From NCBI GenBank assembly GCA_016284515.1, contig JAEEOY010000183.1:1-41182 (forward strand): 41,182 nt of DNA, in the 5' to 3' direction. Positions within the stretch are counted from its first letter, which is position 1; each line of letters opens with the position of its first letter. This DNA comes from Kiritimatiellia bacterium (GTDB lineage Bacteria; Verrucomicrobiota; Kiritimatiellia; RFP12; UBA1067). The notes beneath the pieces were generated by a model. The model searched no databases. It was not told where the DNA came from and worked only from the letters and a program-made list of their open reading frames with translations. Shown in pieces: positions 15,815 through 22,666 of this stretch. A program made the translations under genes and the position numbers.

Positions 15815-17512
15815 TCACTTGGCCTCGAACGCGAGGAGTTTCTGAATGTGGTTGATCATCTCGTAGCGAAACGCCGCGAGGTCGAAGTCGTCGCCCTTTG
15901 CGTCCGCGAGGAGCTTGAGCGCGATGCGCGCGGCGTAGCGCGCCTTCGTCGGCCCGTCCTTTATGAGCCTCAGCGCCGTCGTCTTCAGGAGCGTCGCGTA
16001 GCGTATGTCGTCTATCGCCTCGCGGAAGCCCTCCCACGCAAGCGTGTCTACGCACCCGTTGCCGGATCCGTAGACGAAGTTCATCGGGCGGTAGAGCCCC
16101 ATCTCGATGTCGTTCCAGCCCTGGAGGTGGTGCGCGTAGTTGTAGTTGCATCCGTGTCCGGCGAGGTACGGGCCCATCCCGTACTGCCTACGGGCAAACG
16201 CGGGGTTCTCCGCCCCGACGTGCTGCGAGGCATACCATCCCATGCGTCCGTCCGGCACGGTCTCGTTGTACTTCGCGACCCTCGCGGCAGTGCGCTGATC
16301 TGGCGAGAACGGCGGCCACCAGAGGTCCGCGAGGTTCGCGCCGGCCATGTAGCCCGACTGGGAATTGACGGCGAAGGTGAAGCCCTCGTCGTGGTATATC
16401 TCGACCATTGAGCGGATTCCGCGCAGGGTCTTGAGTCCGTACTCGTCGCCCCAGGAGAGCATCATCCCCTCGTGCGAGCCGAAGGCCTTGTCGAGGTAGC
16501 GCGCAGTGCTGCGCGCGGCATAGCGCGCGTCCGCGTCGTCCGCGAGCTTCATAAGCCCCATGTAGGCGCCCTTGAAGTCCATGCCGACGCGCTTCGCCAT
16601 CTCCCTGTACTTTACGCTGTCGCCGAAGCTAGGCGTCGTCTCGTTGTGGCGGACGAAATCGGCGAGAATAGCCTCGAGCTGGCGCTCCGCGAGCTCCGCG
16701 TCGTTCCCGTTCGAGCAGCGAATCCACTCCGTGTTCACGTACTCGCAGAAGAGCGAAAGGAAATCCTTCTCGACGTCATGGTAGGTCTTCGGCGCGGGAA
16801 GCTCAAAGTCGAGGACGCGCAGACGCACCGGCACCTCGTGGAGAAGCGCCCCGTCCCTACGCGAGGTCACCGCGATCGTGCCGGAGTAGAGTCCGCCCTT
16901 CGCGCCCTTCCCGACGTGGGCCGTCAGCATGAACTGCTTGTTCCTGCCCTTCTCGAGCGTCGCGCCCGCAAACGAAGTCGCGTCGGAGAAGCCGGGCTGC
17001 ATGCAGAGGAACGCGTCGTCTATGCGCCCGACGTTGAAGTCGACGTTGCGCTTGTGGATTCCGCGCGGCGCGGTGAGCCAGAAGTAGCTCACGGACCCGT
17101 CCTTCGCGGTGACGCGCGCCCAGTTGCCCTTCTTCTCCGTGTCGACCTTCACGAGGTCCTCGTCGTGGAGAAGGAGCTCGGGGCAGAGCTTGAGGCGCGG
17201 ATCCTGGAAGTAGCTCGTCCACGCGTTGGAGTTCTGGTACCACACCTTCACGGTCGTGAGGTCTAGCTCATTCGCCGGGAAGATGTCGCCGTTCTCGTTC
17301 TTGAGGTCGCCGACTTTCATGTCGACCTTGCCGACATCCTCGTCGGACCTCAGCACGAACGAGCCGCCCTCGTATTCGCCCTTCGCGGCGACTATCGCGC
17401 ACGGCGCGTCTTTCACGGCATCTCGTGGAAGCGAATCGGGAAGAACCTGCCCCTCGCCGGTCGCGGGGACGGCGAAGCGGACGATTCCCGCCAGCAGCAG
17501 CAATGATGTCAT
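15815..17512 (-). CDS. Secreted GH123-like (DUF4091-type) glycoside hydrolase
   Basis: The 565-residue protein has a short hydrophobic N-terminus (MTSLLLLAGIVRFAVPA). An N-terminal beta-sandwich at about 20-230 (AAKGEYEGGSFVLRSDEDV, LDLTTVKVWYQ, GLYSGTIAVTS) precedes a TIM-barrel-like domain. MMLSWGDEYGLKTLRG near residue 355 contains an Asp-Glu pair like the catalytic DE of GH123 enzymes, which cleave beta-linked N-acetylgalactosamine. A GH123/DUF4091-like assignment is likely but the substrate is not certain. AAGGA lies before ATG 17512, and a perfect GGAACGTTCC palindrome (17515-17524) sits between them. It heads the operon 17512-11978, with an extended -10 and palindrome C upstream. Confidence 0.78.
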   Translation of the reverse strand: MTSLLLLAGIVRFAVPATGEGQVLPDSLPRDAVKDAPCAIVAAKGEYEGGSFVLRSDEDVGKVDMKVGDLKNENGDIFPANELDLTTVKVWYQNSNAWTSYFQDPRLKLCPELLLHDEDLVKVDTEKKGNWARVTAKDGSVSYFWLTAPRGIHKRNVDFNVGRIDDAFLCMQPGFSDATSFAGATLEKGRNKQFMLTAHVGKGAKGGLYSGTIAVTSRRDGALLHEVPVRLRVLDFELPAPKTYHDVEKDFLSLFCEYVNTEWIRCSNGNDAELAERQLEAILADFVRHNETTPSFGDSVKYREMAKRVGMDFKGAYMGLMKLADDADARYAARSTARYLDKAFGSHEGMMLSWGDEYGLKTLRGIRSMVEIYHDEGFTFAVNSQSGYMAGANLADLWWPPFSPDQRTAARVAKYNETVPDGRMGWYASQHVGAENPAFARRQYGMGPYLAGHGCNYNYAHHLQGWNDIEMGLYRPMNFVYGSGNGCVDTLAWEGFREAIDDIRYATLLKTTALRLIKDGPTKARYAARIALKLLADAKGDDFDLAAFRYEMINHIQKLLAFEAK

Positions 17513-17552
17513 ATGGAACGTTCCTTGGTTTGTTGTTGGCTCTACACCGACA

Positions 17553-17563
17553 ATTATACCATG
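17553..17563 (-). promoter_or_regulatory. Extended -10 promoter of the GH123-like operon
   Basis: Minus-strand CATGGTATAAT is a perfect TGn-TATAAT. It lies 40 nt before ATG 17512 and 25 nt downstream of palindrome C. Confidence 0.6.
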
Positions 17564-17583
17564 AAACGCCCTTCGCGGTCATT

Positions 17584-17597
17584 TATACGAAAGTATA
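17584..17597 (-). promoter_or_regulatory. Shared palindrome (site C)
   Basis: TATAC-GAAA-GTATA is a perfect palindrome 71 nt before ATG 17512 and 7 nt after the glycosyltransferase stop. Here a separate -10 (17553-17558) sits downstream, which suggests the palindrome is an operator or activator site rather than just part of a promoter. Confidence 0.6.
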
Positions 17598-17604
17598 TTT
17601 TTCG

Positions 17605-18744
17605 TCAGCGGTGCAGGTCGCGGTAGAGGGCGAGGGTCTTTTCGCACATCTTTGCCGTAGAGAAGTTCGCGCGCACCGATTCGACTGCCGCGGCGCGCAT
17701 CCTCTCCTTGCGCTCCTCGGACATCTCAAGCATCTCGTCGAGCTTCTTCGCCATCGCCCTCGCGTCTCCCGGCGGAACGAGATATCCCGTCACTCCGTCC
17801 TTCACCGTCTCGCACGCGCCGCCGTGTGCCGTCGCGAGGACGAGCCGTCCACAGGCCTGGGCCTCGGGGATCGTGCGCCCGAACGCCTCCGGCTGCGCGG
17901 ACGACGCGTTGACGACGATGTCGCTAAGCGCGTAGACGAGCGGCATCTGCGACGTGTGGTCGCGGAAGACTACGCGCGTCTCGTCGGAAAGCCTGCCGGC
18001 CATGGTGCGAAGATGGTCGGAGTATTCCGTACGCCCTTGGTCGGAACCGAGAATCAGCACGCCGAAGCGGTGGTTGCGCATCATCGACAGCGCCTCAAGG
18101 AACACCTCCTGTCCCTTCCAGCGCGTGAGACGGCCTGGAAGCGTGATCACAGGACGATCCGCCTCGAAGCCGTACTGTTCCGTCTTCTTCGCCATCCAAG
18201 CTTCGCGCGGCACTGCATCCGGACGAAACGCATCCGTATTCGCGCCGCGGTGTATCAGCACGAGCTTCTCCGGGTCGACACCCTTGTAGGTCTCAAGAAT
18301 GTGGTTTCGCACGTATTCCGAGATCGCGATCGTCCTCTCGCCCTGCAGCATAACACGGTTGTACGGAATCTTCAGGAACTTGGGGTCAGTCCCGTACACG
18401 CCGTGGAAAGTGGCCATCCACTTCACGCCGCAGCGCTTCGACGCCCACTTCACCGCCCACGCCGGGGCGCGGCTCCTTACATGCATCAGCGTAACGCCGT
18501 TCTCCGTGCAGTATTCGGCGAGAGCGCGAGCGCATTTGCGGAGGGTGAACGGATTCTTTCTGTCCAGCGGAAGCTTCACGTGCTCGACATCCATATCGTC
18601 AAGCGCGCGCTCGAGCCTCCCGCCCGCGCTCGCCACGGCGTTGGGAATGCCCGCGTCTGAGAGCGCACGCGCAATCTCAATCGTGCCGCGCTCGACTCCG
18701 CCCTGTCCGAGCGCCGGAAGCACCTGTAAAATCTTCATCTGCAT
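17605..18744 (-). CDS. GT4-family glycosyltransferase
   Basis: The 379-residue protein has the two-Rossmann-domain (GT-B) layout: N-terminal ILQVLPALGQGGVERG, and a C-terminal sugar-nucleotide half with VITLPGRLTRWKGQEVFLEA, LILGSDQG and the E-x7-E signature PEAFGRTIPEAQACG near residue 280. Such enzymes transfer sugars from nucleotide donors to lipid-linked or surface glycans. Donor and acceptor are unknown, but the exopolysaccharide cluster upstream gives it a plausible role. The start is ATG 18744 or 18738 (MKILQVL). TATAAT lies exactly 7 nt before 18744, so the message is probably leaderless from that codon. Confidence 0.9.
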   Translation of the reverse strand: MQMKILQVLPALGQGGVERGTIEIARALSDAGIPNAVASAGGRLERALDDMDVEHVKLPLDRKNPFTLRKCARALAEYCTENGVTLMHVRSRAPAWAVKWASKRCGVKWMATFHGVYGTDPKFLKIPYNRVMLQGERTIAISEYVRNHILETYKGVDPEKLVLIHRGANTDAFRPDAVPREAWMAKKTEQYGFEADRPVITLPGRLTRWKGQEVFLEALSMMRNHRFGVLILGSDQGRTEYSDHLRTMAGRLSDETRVVFRDHTSQMPLVYALSDIVVNASSAQPEAFGRTIPEAQACGRLVLATAHGGACETVKDGVTGYLVPPGDARAMAKKLDEMLEMSEERKERMRAAAVESVRANFSTAKMCEKTLALYRDLHR

Positions 18745-18751
18745 TTCTTGA

Positions 18752-18761
18752 ATTATAGCAT
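18752..18761 (-). promoter_or_regulatory. Extended -10, leaderless start of the GT4 gene
   Basis: Minus-strand ATGCTATAAT (TGC-TATAAT) ends 7 nt before ATG 18744, so transcription would begin at or next to the start codon. Confidence 0.6.
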
Positions 18762-18794
18762 TTTGCGTCCGCGCCATGCAAGCGCGGCAGGCGG

Positions 18795-19580
18795 CTATGG
18801 AAATTCAACGTAGCGCTCGGCGGAGGCGAACCGGTCGAAGGCGCAGTCAAGCGCGGCGGGGGAGTGCGCGTCGGAGGAGAGAACGAACCTCACCCCGCGC
18901 TCGCGCAGAAGCGCGCGGAACTCCGGCGAAGGATACGCGTCGTCCAGCCATCCGCGGGAGATCGCGCCTGTGTTCACCTCCACGATCTTTCCGGACTCCG
19001 CCACGGCGTCCGCAGTCTTCACGAGCTCCTCGCGGTACCAGTCGGCGGTCTCGTCGAAATACGGATGCTTCGCGTTGAACTTGCGCACAAGGTCGAGATG
19101 CCCGATGATGTCGCAGTCGTACCCTAGCACCATCTCCCGCTCCTGCGCGTAGTACGCGCGCACGAACGCGGCGCATTCGCCGCGGAAGTGCTCGCGAATT
19201 CCGTCCGCCAGCTCCTTCGGCGTGTTGTCGAACGCAAACCTCGCCCCGTCCGGCGCGGTGATGTAGTGCGTGGAGCCTATGACGTAGTCGAGGTCGCCGC
19301 GCTCAAAGCCGGTGTCGTACTCAGCCTCGATTCCGCAGAGAATCCTTATGCGCCCGGCATACTTCTCCTTAAGACGGCGGATCTCGGCCTTGTACGCGGC
19401 GAGATCCGCAACCATGTCGGAATGCGACGAGAAGCCGAGAGTGGCGAACCCCCTCTCCAGCGCGGAGACGACCATCTCCTCGGGCGTGCCCGCTCCGTCG
19501 CAGAAAGTCGAATGGGTATGGAGGTTGGAGTTCAAAGTTGAAAGCTGAAAGTTGAAAGTTGGAATCACGCAATCGAACAA
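18795..19580 (-). CDS. PHP-domain histidinol-phosphatase-like protein
   Basis: The 261-residue protein carries the metal-binding PHP motifs in order: NLHTHSTFCDG (residues 19-29), GFSSHSD, GIEAEYD, GSTHYI, IIGHLDLVRKF, EVNTGAISRG and a C-terminal SSDAHSP. This matches HisK-type histidinol-phosphate phosphatases, although such proteins can act on other phosphoesters. No ATG lies ahead of the essential HTH motif. The start must be TTG 19580, right after the argC stop, or GTG 19568. The first 20 codons come from tandem repeats (octamers 19571-19594, heptamers 19537-19562), so the original start may have been altered by repeat insertion. Confidence 0.82.
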   Translation of the reverse strand: MFDCVIPTFNFQLSTLNSNLHTHSTFCDGAGTPEEMVVSALERGFATLGFSSHSDMVADLAAYKAEIRRLKEKYAGRIRILCGIEAEYDTGFERGDLDYVIGSTHYITAPDGARFAFDNTPKELADGIREHFRGECAAFVRAYYAQEREMVLGYDCDIIGHLDLVRKFNAKHPYFDETADWYREELVKTADAVAESGKIVEVNTGAISRGWLDDAYPSPEFRALLRERGVRFVLSSDAHSPAALDCAFDRFASAERYVEFP

Positions 19581-19594
19581 TCAAACAATCAACC
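19537..19594. repeat. Heptamer and octamer tandem repeats at the argC/PHP junction
   Basis: About 3.5 heptamers of (GTTGAAA, GCTGAAA, GTTGAAA, GTTGG) run from 19537 to 19562. Three octamers (AATCGAAC, AATCAAAC, AATCAACC) run from 19571 to 19594. They encode the end of ArgC and the start of the PHP protein. Confidence 0.75.
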
Positions 19595-20549
19595 CCGTGT
19601 CCTCTCGTGCGCCAATCACTATGTTCATGTTCTGTATCGCCGCGCCGGACGCACCCTTGCCGAGGTTGTCGAAGCGAGCGACAAGAACGGCGCGCTCGGA
19701 GTTTCCGTAGACCGAAACCTCCATCGCGTCGCTTCCGGAGAGTCCCGCCGAGGAGAGGAAGCCGCCTTCAGCCGCCGCGGGATCGTCGACGAAACGGACC
19801 AGCCGCGTTTCGCGGCTCGTGGTCTGCGGTTCGTAGTAATCGCGGTAGCAGGCCTTGATCGCGGCGAGATCGCGGTCGAAGAGCGGGACGGTGACTTCCA
19901 TTCCGCTGTAGTGCGGCACAACGATCGGCGAGAAGCACGGAGCATGGGAGAGGCCGCATATTTTCACCATCTCGGGTAGGTGCTTGTGCGTCTGGCCGAG
20001 GGCATACTGGCGGCCTCCGAGGAACACAGGACGGGAGGCATCTCCCGCGCCTTCCGATGGTACGCGCAGCTCCTCCTCGTAGGCTGCGATCATCTTCTTG
20101 CCGCCCCCGGAGTAGCCGGTAAGCGAGAACGCGGAGAGCTTTTCGTCCTTCGCGATGATCCCTGCGCGGACGAGCGGTTCGACGAGGGCGATGAAGCCCG
20201 ACGCGTGGCAGCCGGGGTTCGCGATGCGCTTCGACTTCGCGATCGCCTCGCGCCTGCCGGCAAGCTCAGGAAAGCCATAGTCCCATCCGTCGGCCGTGCG
20301 GTGCGCCGTGGAAGTGTCGATGACGACTGTATTCGGATTCTCCACGAGCGACACGGCCTCTATCGCCGCGGCGTCGGGAAGGCACAGAAAAGCGACGTCC
20401 GCGGCGTTCAGCGCATCGCGCCGCGCGGAGACGTCCTTCCTCAGCTCCTCCGGGAGGACAACGAGCTCAAGATCCGCGCGCGACGAAAGCCGCTCGCGGA
20501 TCCTGAGTCCGGTCGTGCCGGCGCTGCCGTCAATGAATACGCGGCTCAT
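19581..20549 (-). CDS. argC: N-acetyl-gamma-glutamyl-phosphate reductase, short (type 2) form
   Basis: The 322-residue enzyme performs the NADPH-dependent reduction of N-acetylglutamyl phosphate in arginine synthesis. The N-terminus (VFIDGSAGTTGLRIRERL) is the nucleotide-binding loop. IANPGCHASGFIAL near residue 111 holds the catalytic Cys. HKHLPEM and FSPIVVPHYSGMEVTVPLF are typical of the type 2 (about 310-residue) form. ATG 20549 overlaps the stop of the upstream guaA-like gene by 4 nt (ATGA), indicating translational coupling; a GTG 6 nt earlier is possible. No other arginine gene is in view. Confidence 0.92.
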   Translation of the reverse strand: MSRVFIDGSAGTTGLRIRERLSSRADLELVVLPEELRKDVSARRDALNAADVAFLCLPDAAAIEAVSLVENPNTVVIDTSTAHRTADGWDYGFPELAGRREAIAKSKRIANPGCHASGFIALVEPLVRAGIIAKDEKLSAFSLTGYSGGGKKMIAAYEEELRVPSEGAGDASRPVFLGGRQYALGQTHKHLPEMVKICGLSHAPCFSPIVVPHYSGMEVTVPLFDRDLAAIKACYRDYYEPQTTSRETRLVRFVDDPAAAEGGFLSSAGLSGSDAMEVSVYGNSERAVLVARFDNLGKGASGAAIQNMNIVIGAREDTGLIV

Positions 20550-21553
20550 TCCCACTCGATCGTTGCCGGAGGCTTCGGGGTGACGTCCCAGACGACGCGG
20601 TTCGCGCCCTTCACCTTCGTCGCGATCTTCTCGGCGACCATGGTGACGAACTTGAACGGGAGTTCGACGATCCCGGCCTTGACGAACTGCTGCGTCGAGA
20701 TTGCGCGGATGCCGATGACGTAGCCGAACGTGCGCGCGCCGTTCTTGACGCCGACGGACTTGACGTTTGTCATGATCGCGAAGAACTGCTGCGCCTTCTT
20801 GTCGAGCTTCGCCTTGTGCATCTCGTCGCGGAAGATGAAGTCCGCCTGACGGAGGATGTCGAGCTTCTCCTTGGTGAGCTCGCCGATGCAGCGGACTGCG
20901 AGTCCCGGACCCGGGAACGGCTGGCGCATGACCATCTCCTCGGGGAGCCCGAGAAGCTTGCCGACTTTGCGCACTTCGTCCTTGTAGAGGTACTTGACGG
21001 GCTCGACAAGGCCCTTGAAGAGGATGTCCTTGGGGAGACCGCCGACGTTGTGGTGCGCCTTGACGGCCTTGTGTCCGCCGACGCCCGACTCGATGATGTC
21101 GGGATAAATCGTGCCCTGTCCGAGGAAGTCGATGTTTCCGTACTTCTTCTGGAGGTCTCGCGCCGTGTCAGCGAAGACGTTGATGAACTCGCCGCCGATG
21201 ATCTTGCGCTTGGTCTCGGGATCGGTCACGCCCTTCGCCTTGTCGAGGAAGCGCTTCTCGCAGTCGAGCGCGATGAGGTTCACGCCGAACTGACCCTTGA
21301 AGACCTTCTTGATCATCTTGCCCTCGTTGAGGCGCATGCAGCCGTGGTCCACGAACACGCAGACGAGCTGCTTGCCGATCGCCTTGTAGAGGAGCGCCGC
21401 GCAGACGGACGAATCGACGCCGCCGGAAAGCGCGAGGAGCACCTTCTTGTCGCCGACCTGTTCGCGGATCGCCTTGATCTCGTTCTCGATGTACTTCTTC
21501 GCGTTGAAGGTCTTTCCGACCTTGGCGAGACGTTCTTTTTCTGCCTGGTTCAT
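20546..21553 (-). CDS. guaA: GMP synthetase ATP-pyrophosphatase subunit, lacking the amidotransferase domain
   Basis: The 335-residue protein covers only the ATP-pyrophosphatase and dimerisation parts of GMP synthase, which aminates XMP to GMP. The PP-loop LLALSGGVDSSV is near residue 44; QGTIYPDIIESG, RQPFPGPGLAVR and the canonical C-terminus PPATIEWE are present. The roughly 200-residue glutamine amidotransferase domain that precedes the PP-loop in most bacterial GuaA is absent: only about 35 residues lie before the loop, and the 66-nt gap upstream holds repeats. It must use free ammonia or a separate glutaminase subunit, as in the split archaeal enzyme. No ribosome site is evident. It overlaps argC downstream. 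Confidence 0.92.
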   Translation of the reverse strand: MNQAEKERLAKVGKTFNAKKYIENEIKAIREQVGDKKVLLALSGGVDSSVCAALLYKAIGKQLVCVFVDHGCMRLNEGKMIKKVFKGQFGVNLIALDCEKRFLDKAKGVTDPETKRKIIGGEFINVFADTARDLQKKYGNIDFLGQGTIYPDIIESGVGGHKAVKAHHNVGGLPKDILFKGLVEPVKYLYKDEVRKVGKLLGLPEEMVMRQPFPGPGLAVRCIGELTKEKLDILRQADFIFRDEMHKAKLDKKAQQFFAIMTNVKSVGVKNGARTFGYVIGIRAISTQQFVKAGIVELPFKFVTMVAEKIATKVKGANRVVWDVTPKPPATIEWE

Positions 21554-21554
21554 G

Positions 21555-21603
21555 GTTTTCAGTCGTTGGTGGTTAGTGGTTAGTCTTTAGTCGGTAGTTC
21601 GCC
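21555..21603. repeat. Heptanucleotide tandem repeat upstream of guaA
   Basis: Seven consecutive 7-nt units all begin with GT (GTTTTCA, GTCGTTG, GTGGTTA, GTGGTTA, GTCTTTA, GTCGGTA, GTTCGCC). They fill the gap between rfbB and guaA and reach the guaA start codon region. Confidence 0.65.
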
Positions 21604-21619
21604 GTCCGTGCTTTTCAAT

Positions 21620-22666
21620 CTACACCCGCCCAAGACGCTGGCCGGAGTACTTCTTCTCGTGGATGGGCTTCCACCACCACTCGTTGTCGAGATACCACTG
21701 CACGGTCTTGCGGATTCCGCTCTCGAAGTTCTCTTCCGGCTTCCAGCCGAGCTCGCCCATCAGCTTCGCGGGGTCGATGGCGTAGCGCAGGTCGTGTCCG
21801 GGACGGTCTGCGACGTAGGTGATGAGGTCCTCGTACTTGCCCGCCGAGCGGGGCCTGAGCTCGTCGAGAATCGCGCAGACGGTCTTCACGACCTCGAGGT
21901 TCGTGCGCTCGTTGTGTCCGCCGACATTGTACGTCTCTCCCGCAACGCCCTTCTCGTTGACCAGGCAAAGCGCCTTCACATGGTCGTCGACATAGAGCCA
22001 GTCGCGCACGTTCGCGCCCTTTCCGTAGACAGGGAGCGGCTTTTCGTCGAGGCAGTTCAGGATCACGAGCGGAATGAGCTTCTCGGGGAAGTGGTACGGC
22101 CCGTAGTTGTTCGAGCAGTTGGTGATGAGCACAGGCATTCCGTAGGTGTCGTGCCAGGCGCGGACGAGATGATCGCTCGACGCCTTCGACGCGGAATACG
22201 GGGAATGCGGTGAGTACGGGGTCTTCTCCGTGAAGAAGCCAGTGTCGCCGAGAGTGCCGTACACCTCGTCCGTCGAGATGTGCTGGAACACGAACGAGTT
22301 CTTGTCGGGGAGCGTCTTCCAGTACTTGAGCGCGGACTGCAGCAATGTCGCCGTGCCGACGACGTTCGTCCTGACGAATTCGCCTGGGCCGTCTATGGAA
22401 CGGTCCACATGAGACTCGGCCGCCAGGTGGAATATCGTGTCCGGCTTGAACTCCGCGAACGCGGCGTCCATCGCCTCCTGGTCGCAGATGTCCTTCACAA
22501 GGAGAGTGTACTTCCCCTCGACTTCCTTGAGCGACTCGACGTTGCCCGCGTAGGTGAGCTTGTCGACGACGAGGACCTCGCGTCCCTCGCGGCAGAGATG
22601 GCGGACAAGCGCGGACCCGATGAATCCGCATCCGCCAGTGACGATGCAGCGGCGGCTATTCCTCAT
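21620..22666 (-). CDS. rfbB: dTDP-glucose 4,6-dehydratase
   Basis: The 348-residue short-chain dehydrogenase/reductase turns dTDP-glucose into dTDP-4-keto-6-deoxyglucose, the entry to rhamnose and other deoxysugars. TGGCGFIGS (10-18) binds [25 protein letters not shown] with the catalytic Asp-Glu (about 130-135) and YSASKASSD (the YxxxK pair near 158) are diagnostic, as are [15 protein letters not shown] and [11 protein letters not shown]. The start ATG overlaps the end of the tyrosine-kinase gene by 11 nt, with GAGGAG 7 nt upstream, so the two are coupled. This suggests that the polymer exported by the cluster contains a deoxysugar. No rfbA, rfbC or rfbD is in the window. Confidence 0.95.
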   Translation of the reverse strand: MRNSRRCIVTGGCGFIGSALVRHLCREGREVLVVDKLTYAGNVESLKEVEGKYTLLVKDICDQEAMDAAFAEFKPDTIFHLAAESHVDRSIDGPGEFVRTNVVGTATLLQSALKYWKTLPDKNSFVFQHISTDEVYGTLGDTGFFTEKTPYSPHSPYSASKASSDHLVRAWHDTYGMPVLITNCSNNYGPYHFPEKLIPLVILNCLDEKPLPVYGKGANVRDWLYVDDHVKALCLVNEKGVAGETYNVGGHNERTNLEVVKTVCAILDELRPRSAGKYEDLITYVADRPGHDLRYAIDPAKLMGELGWKPEENFESGIRKTVQWYLDNEWWWKPIHEKKYSGQRLGRV

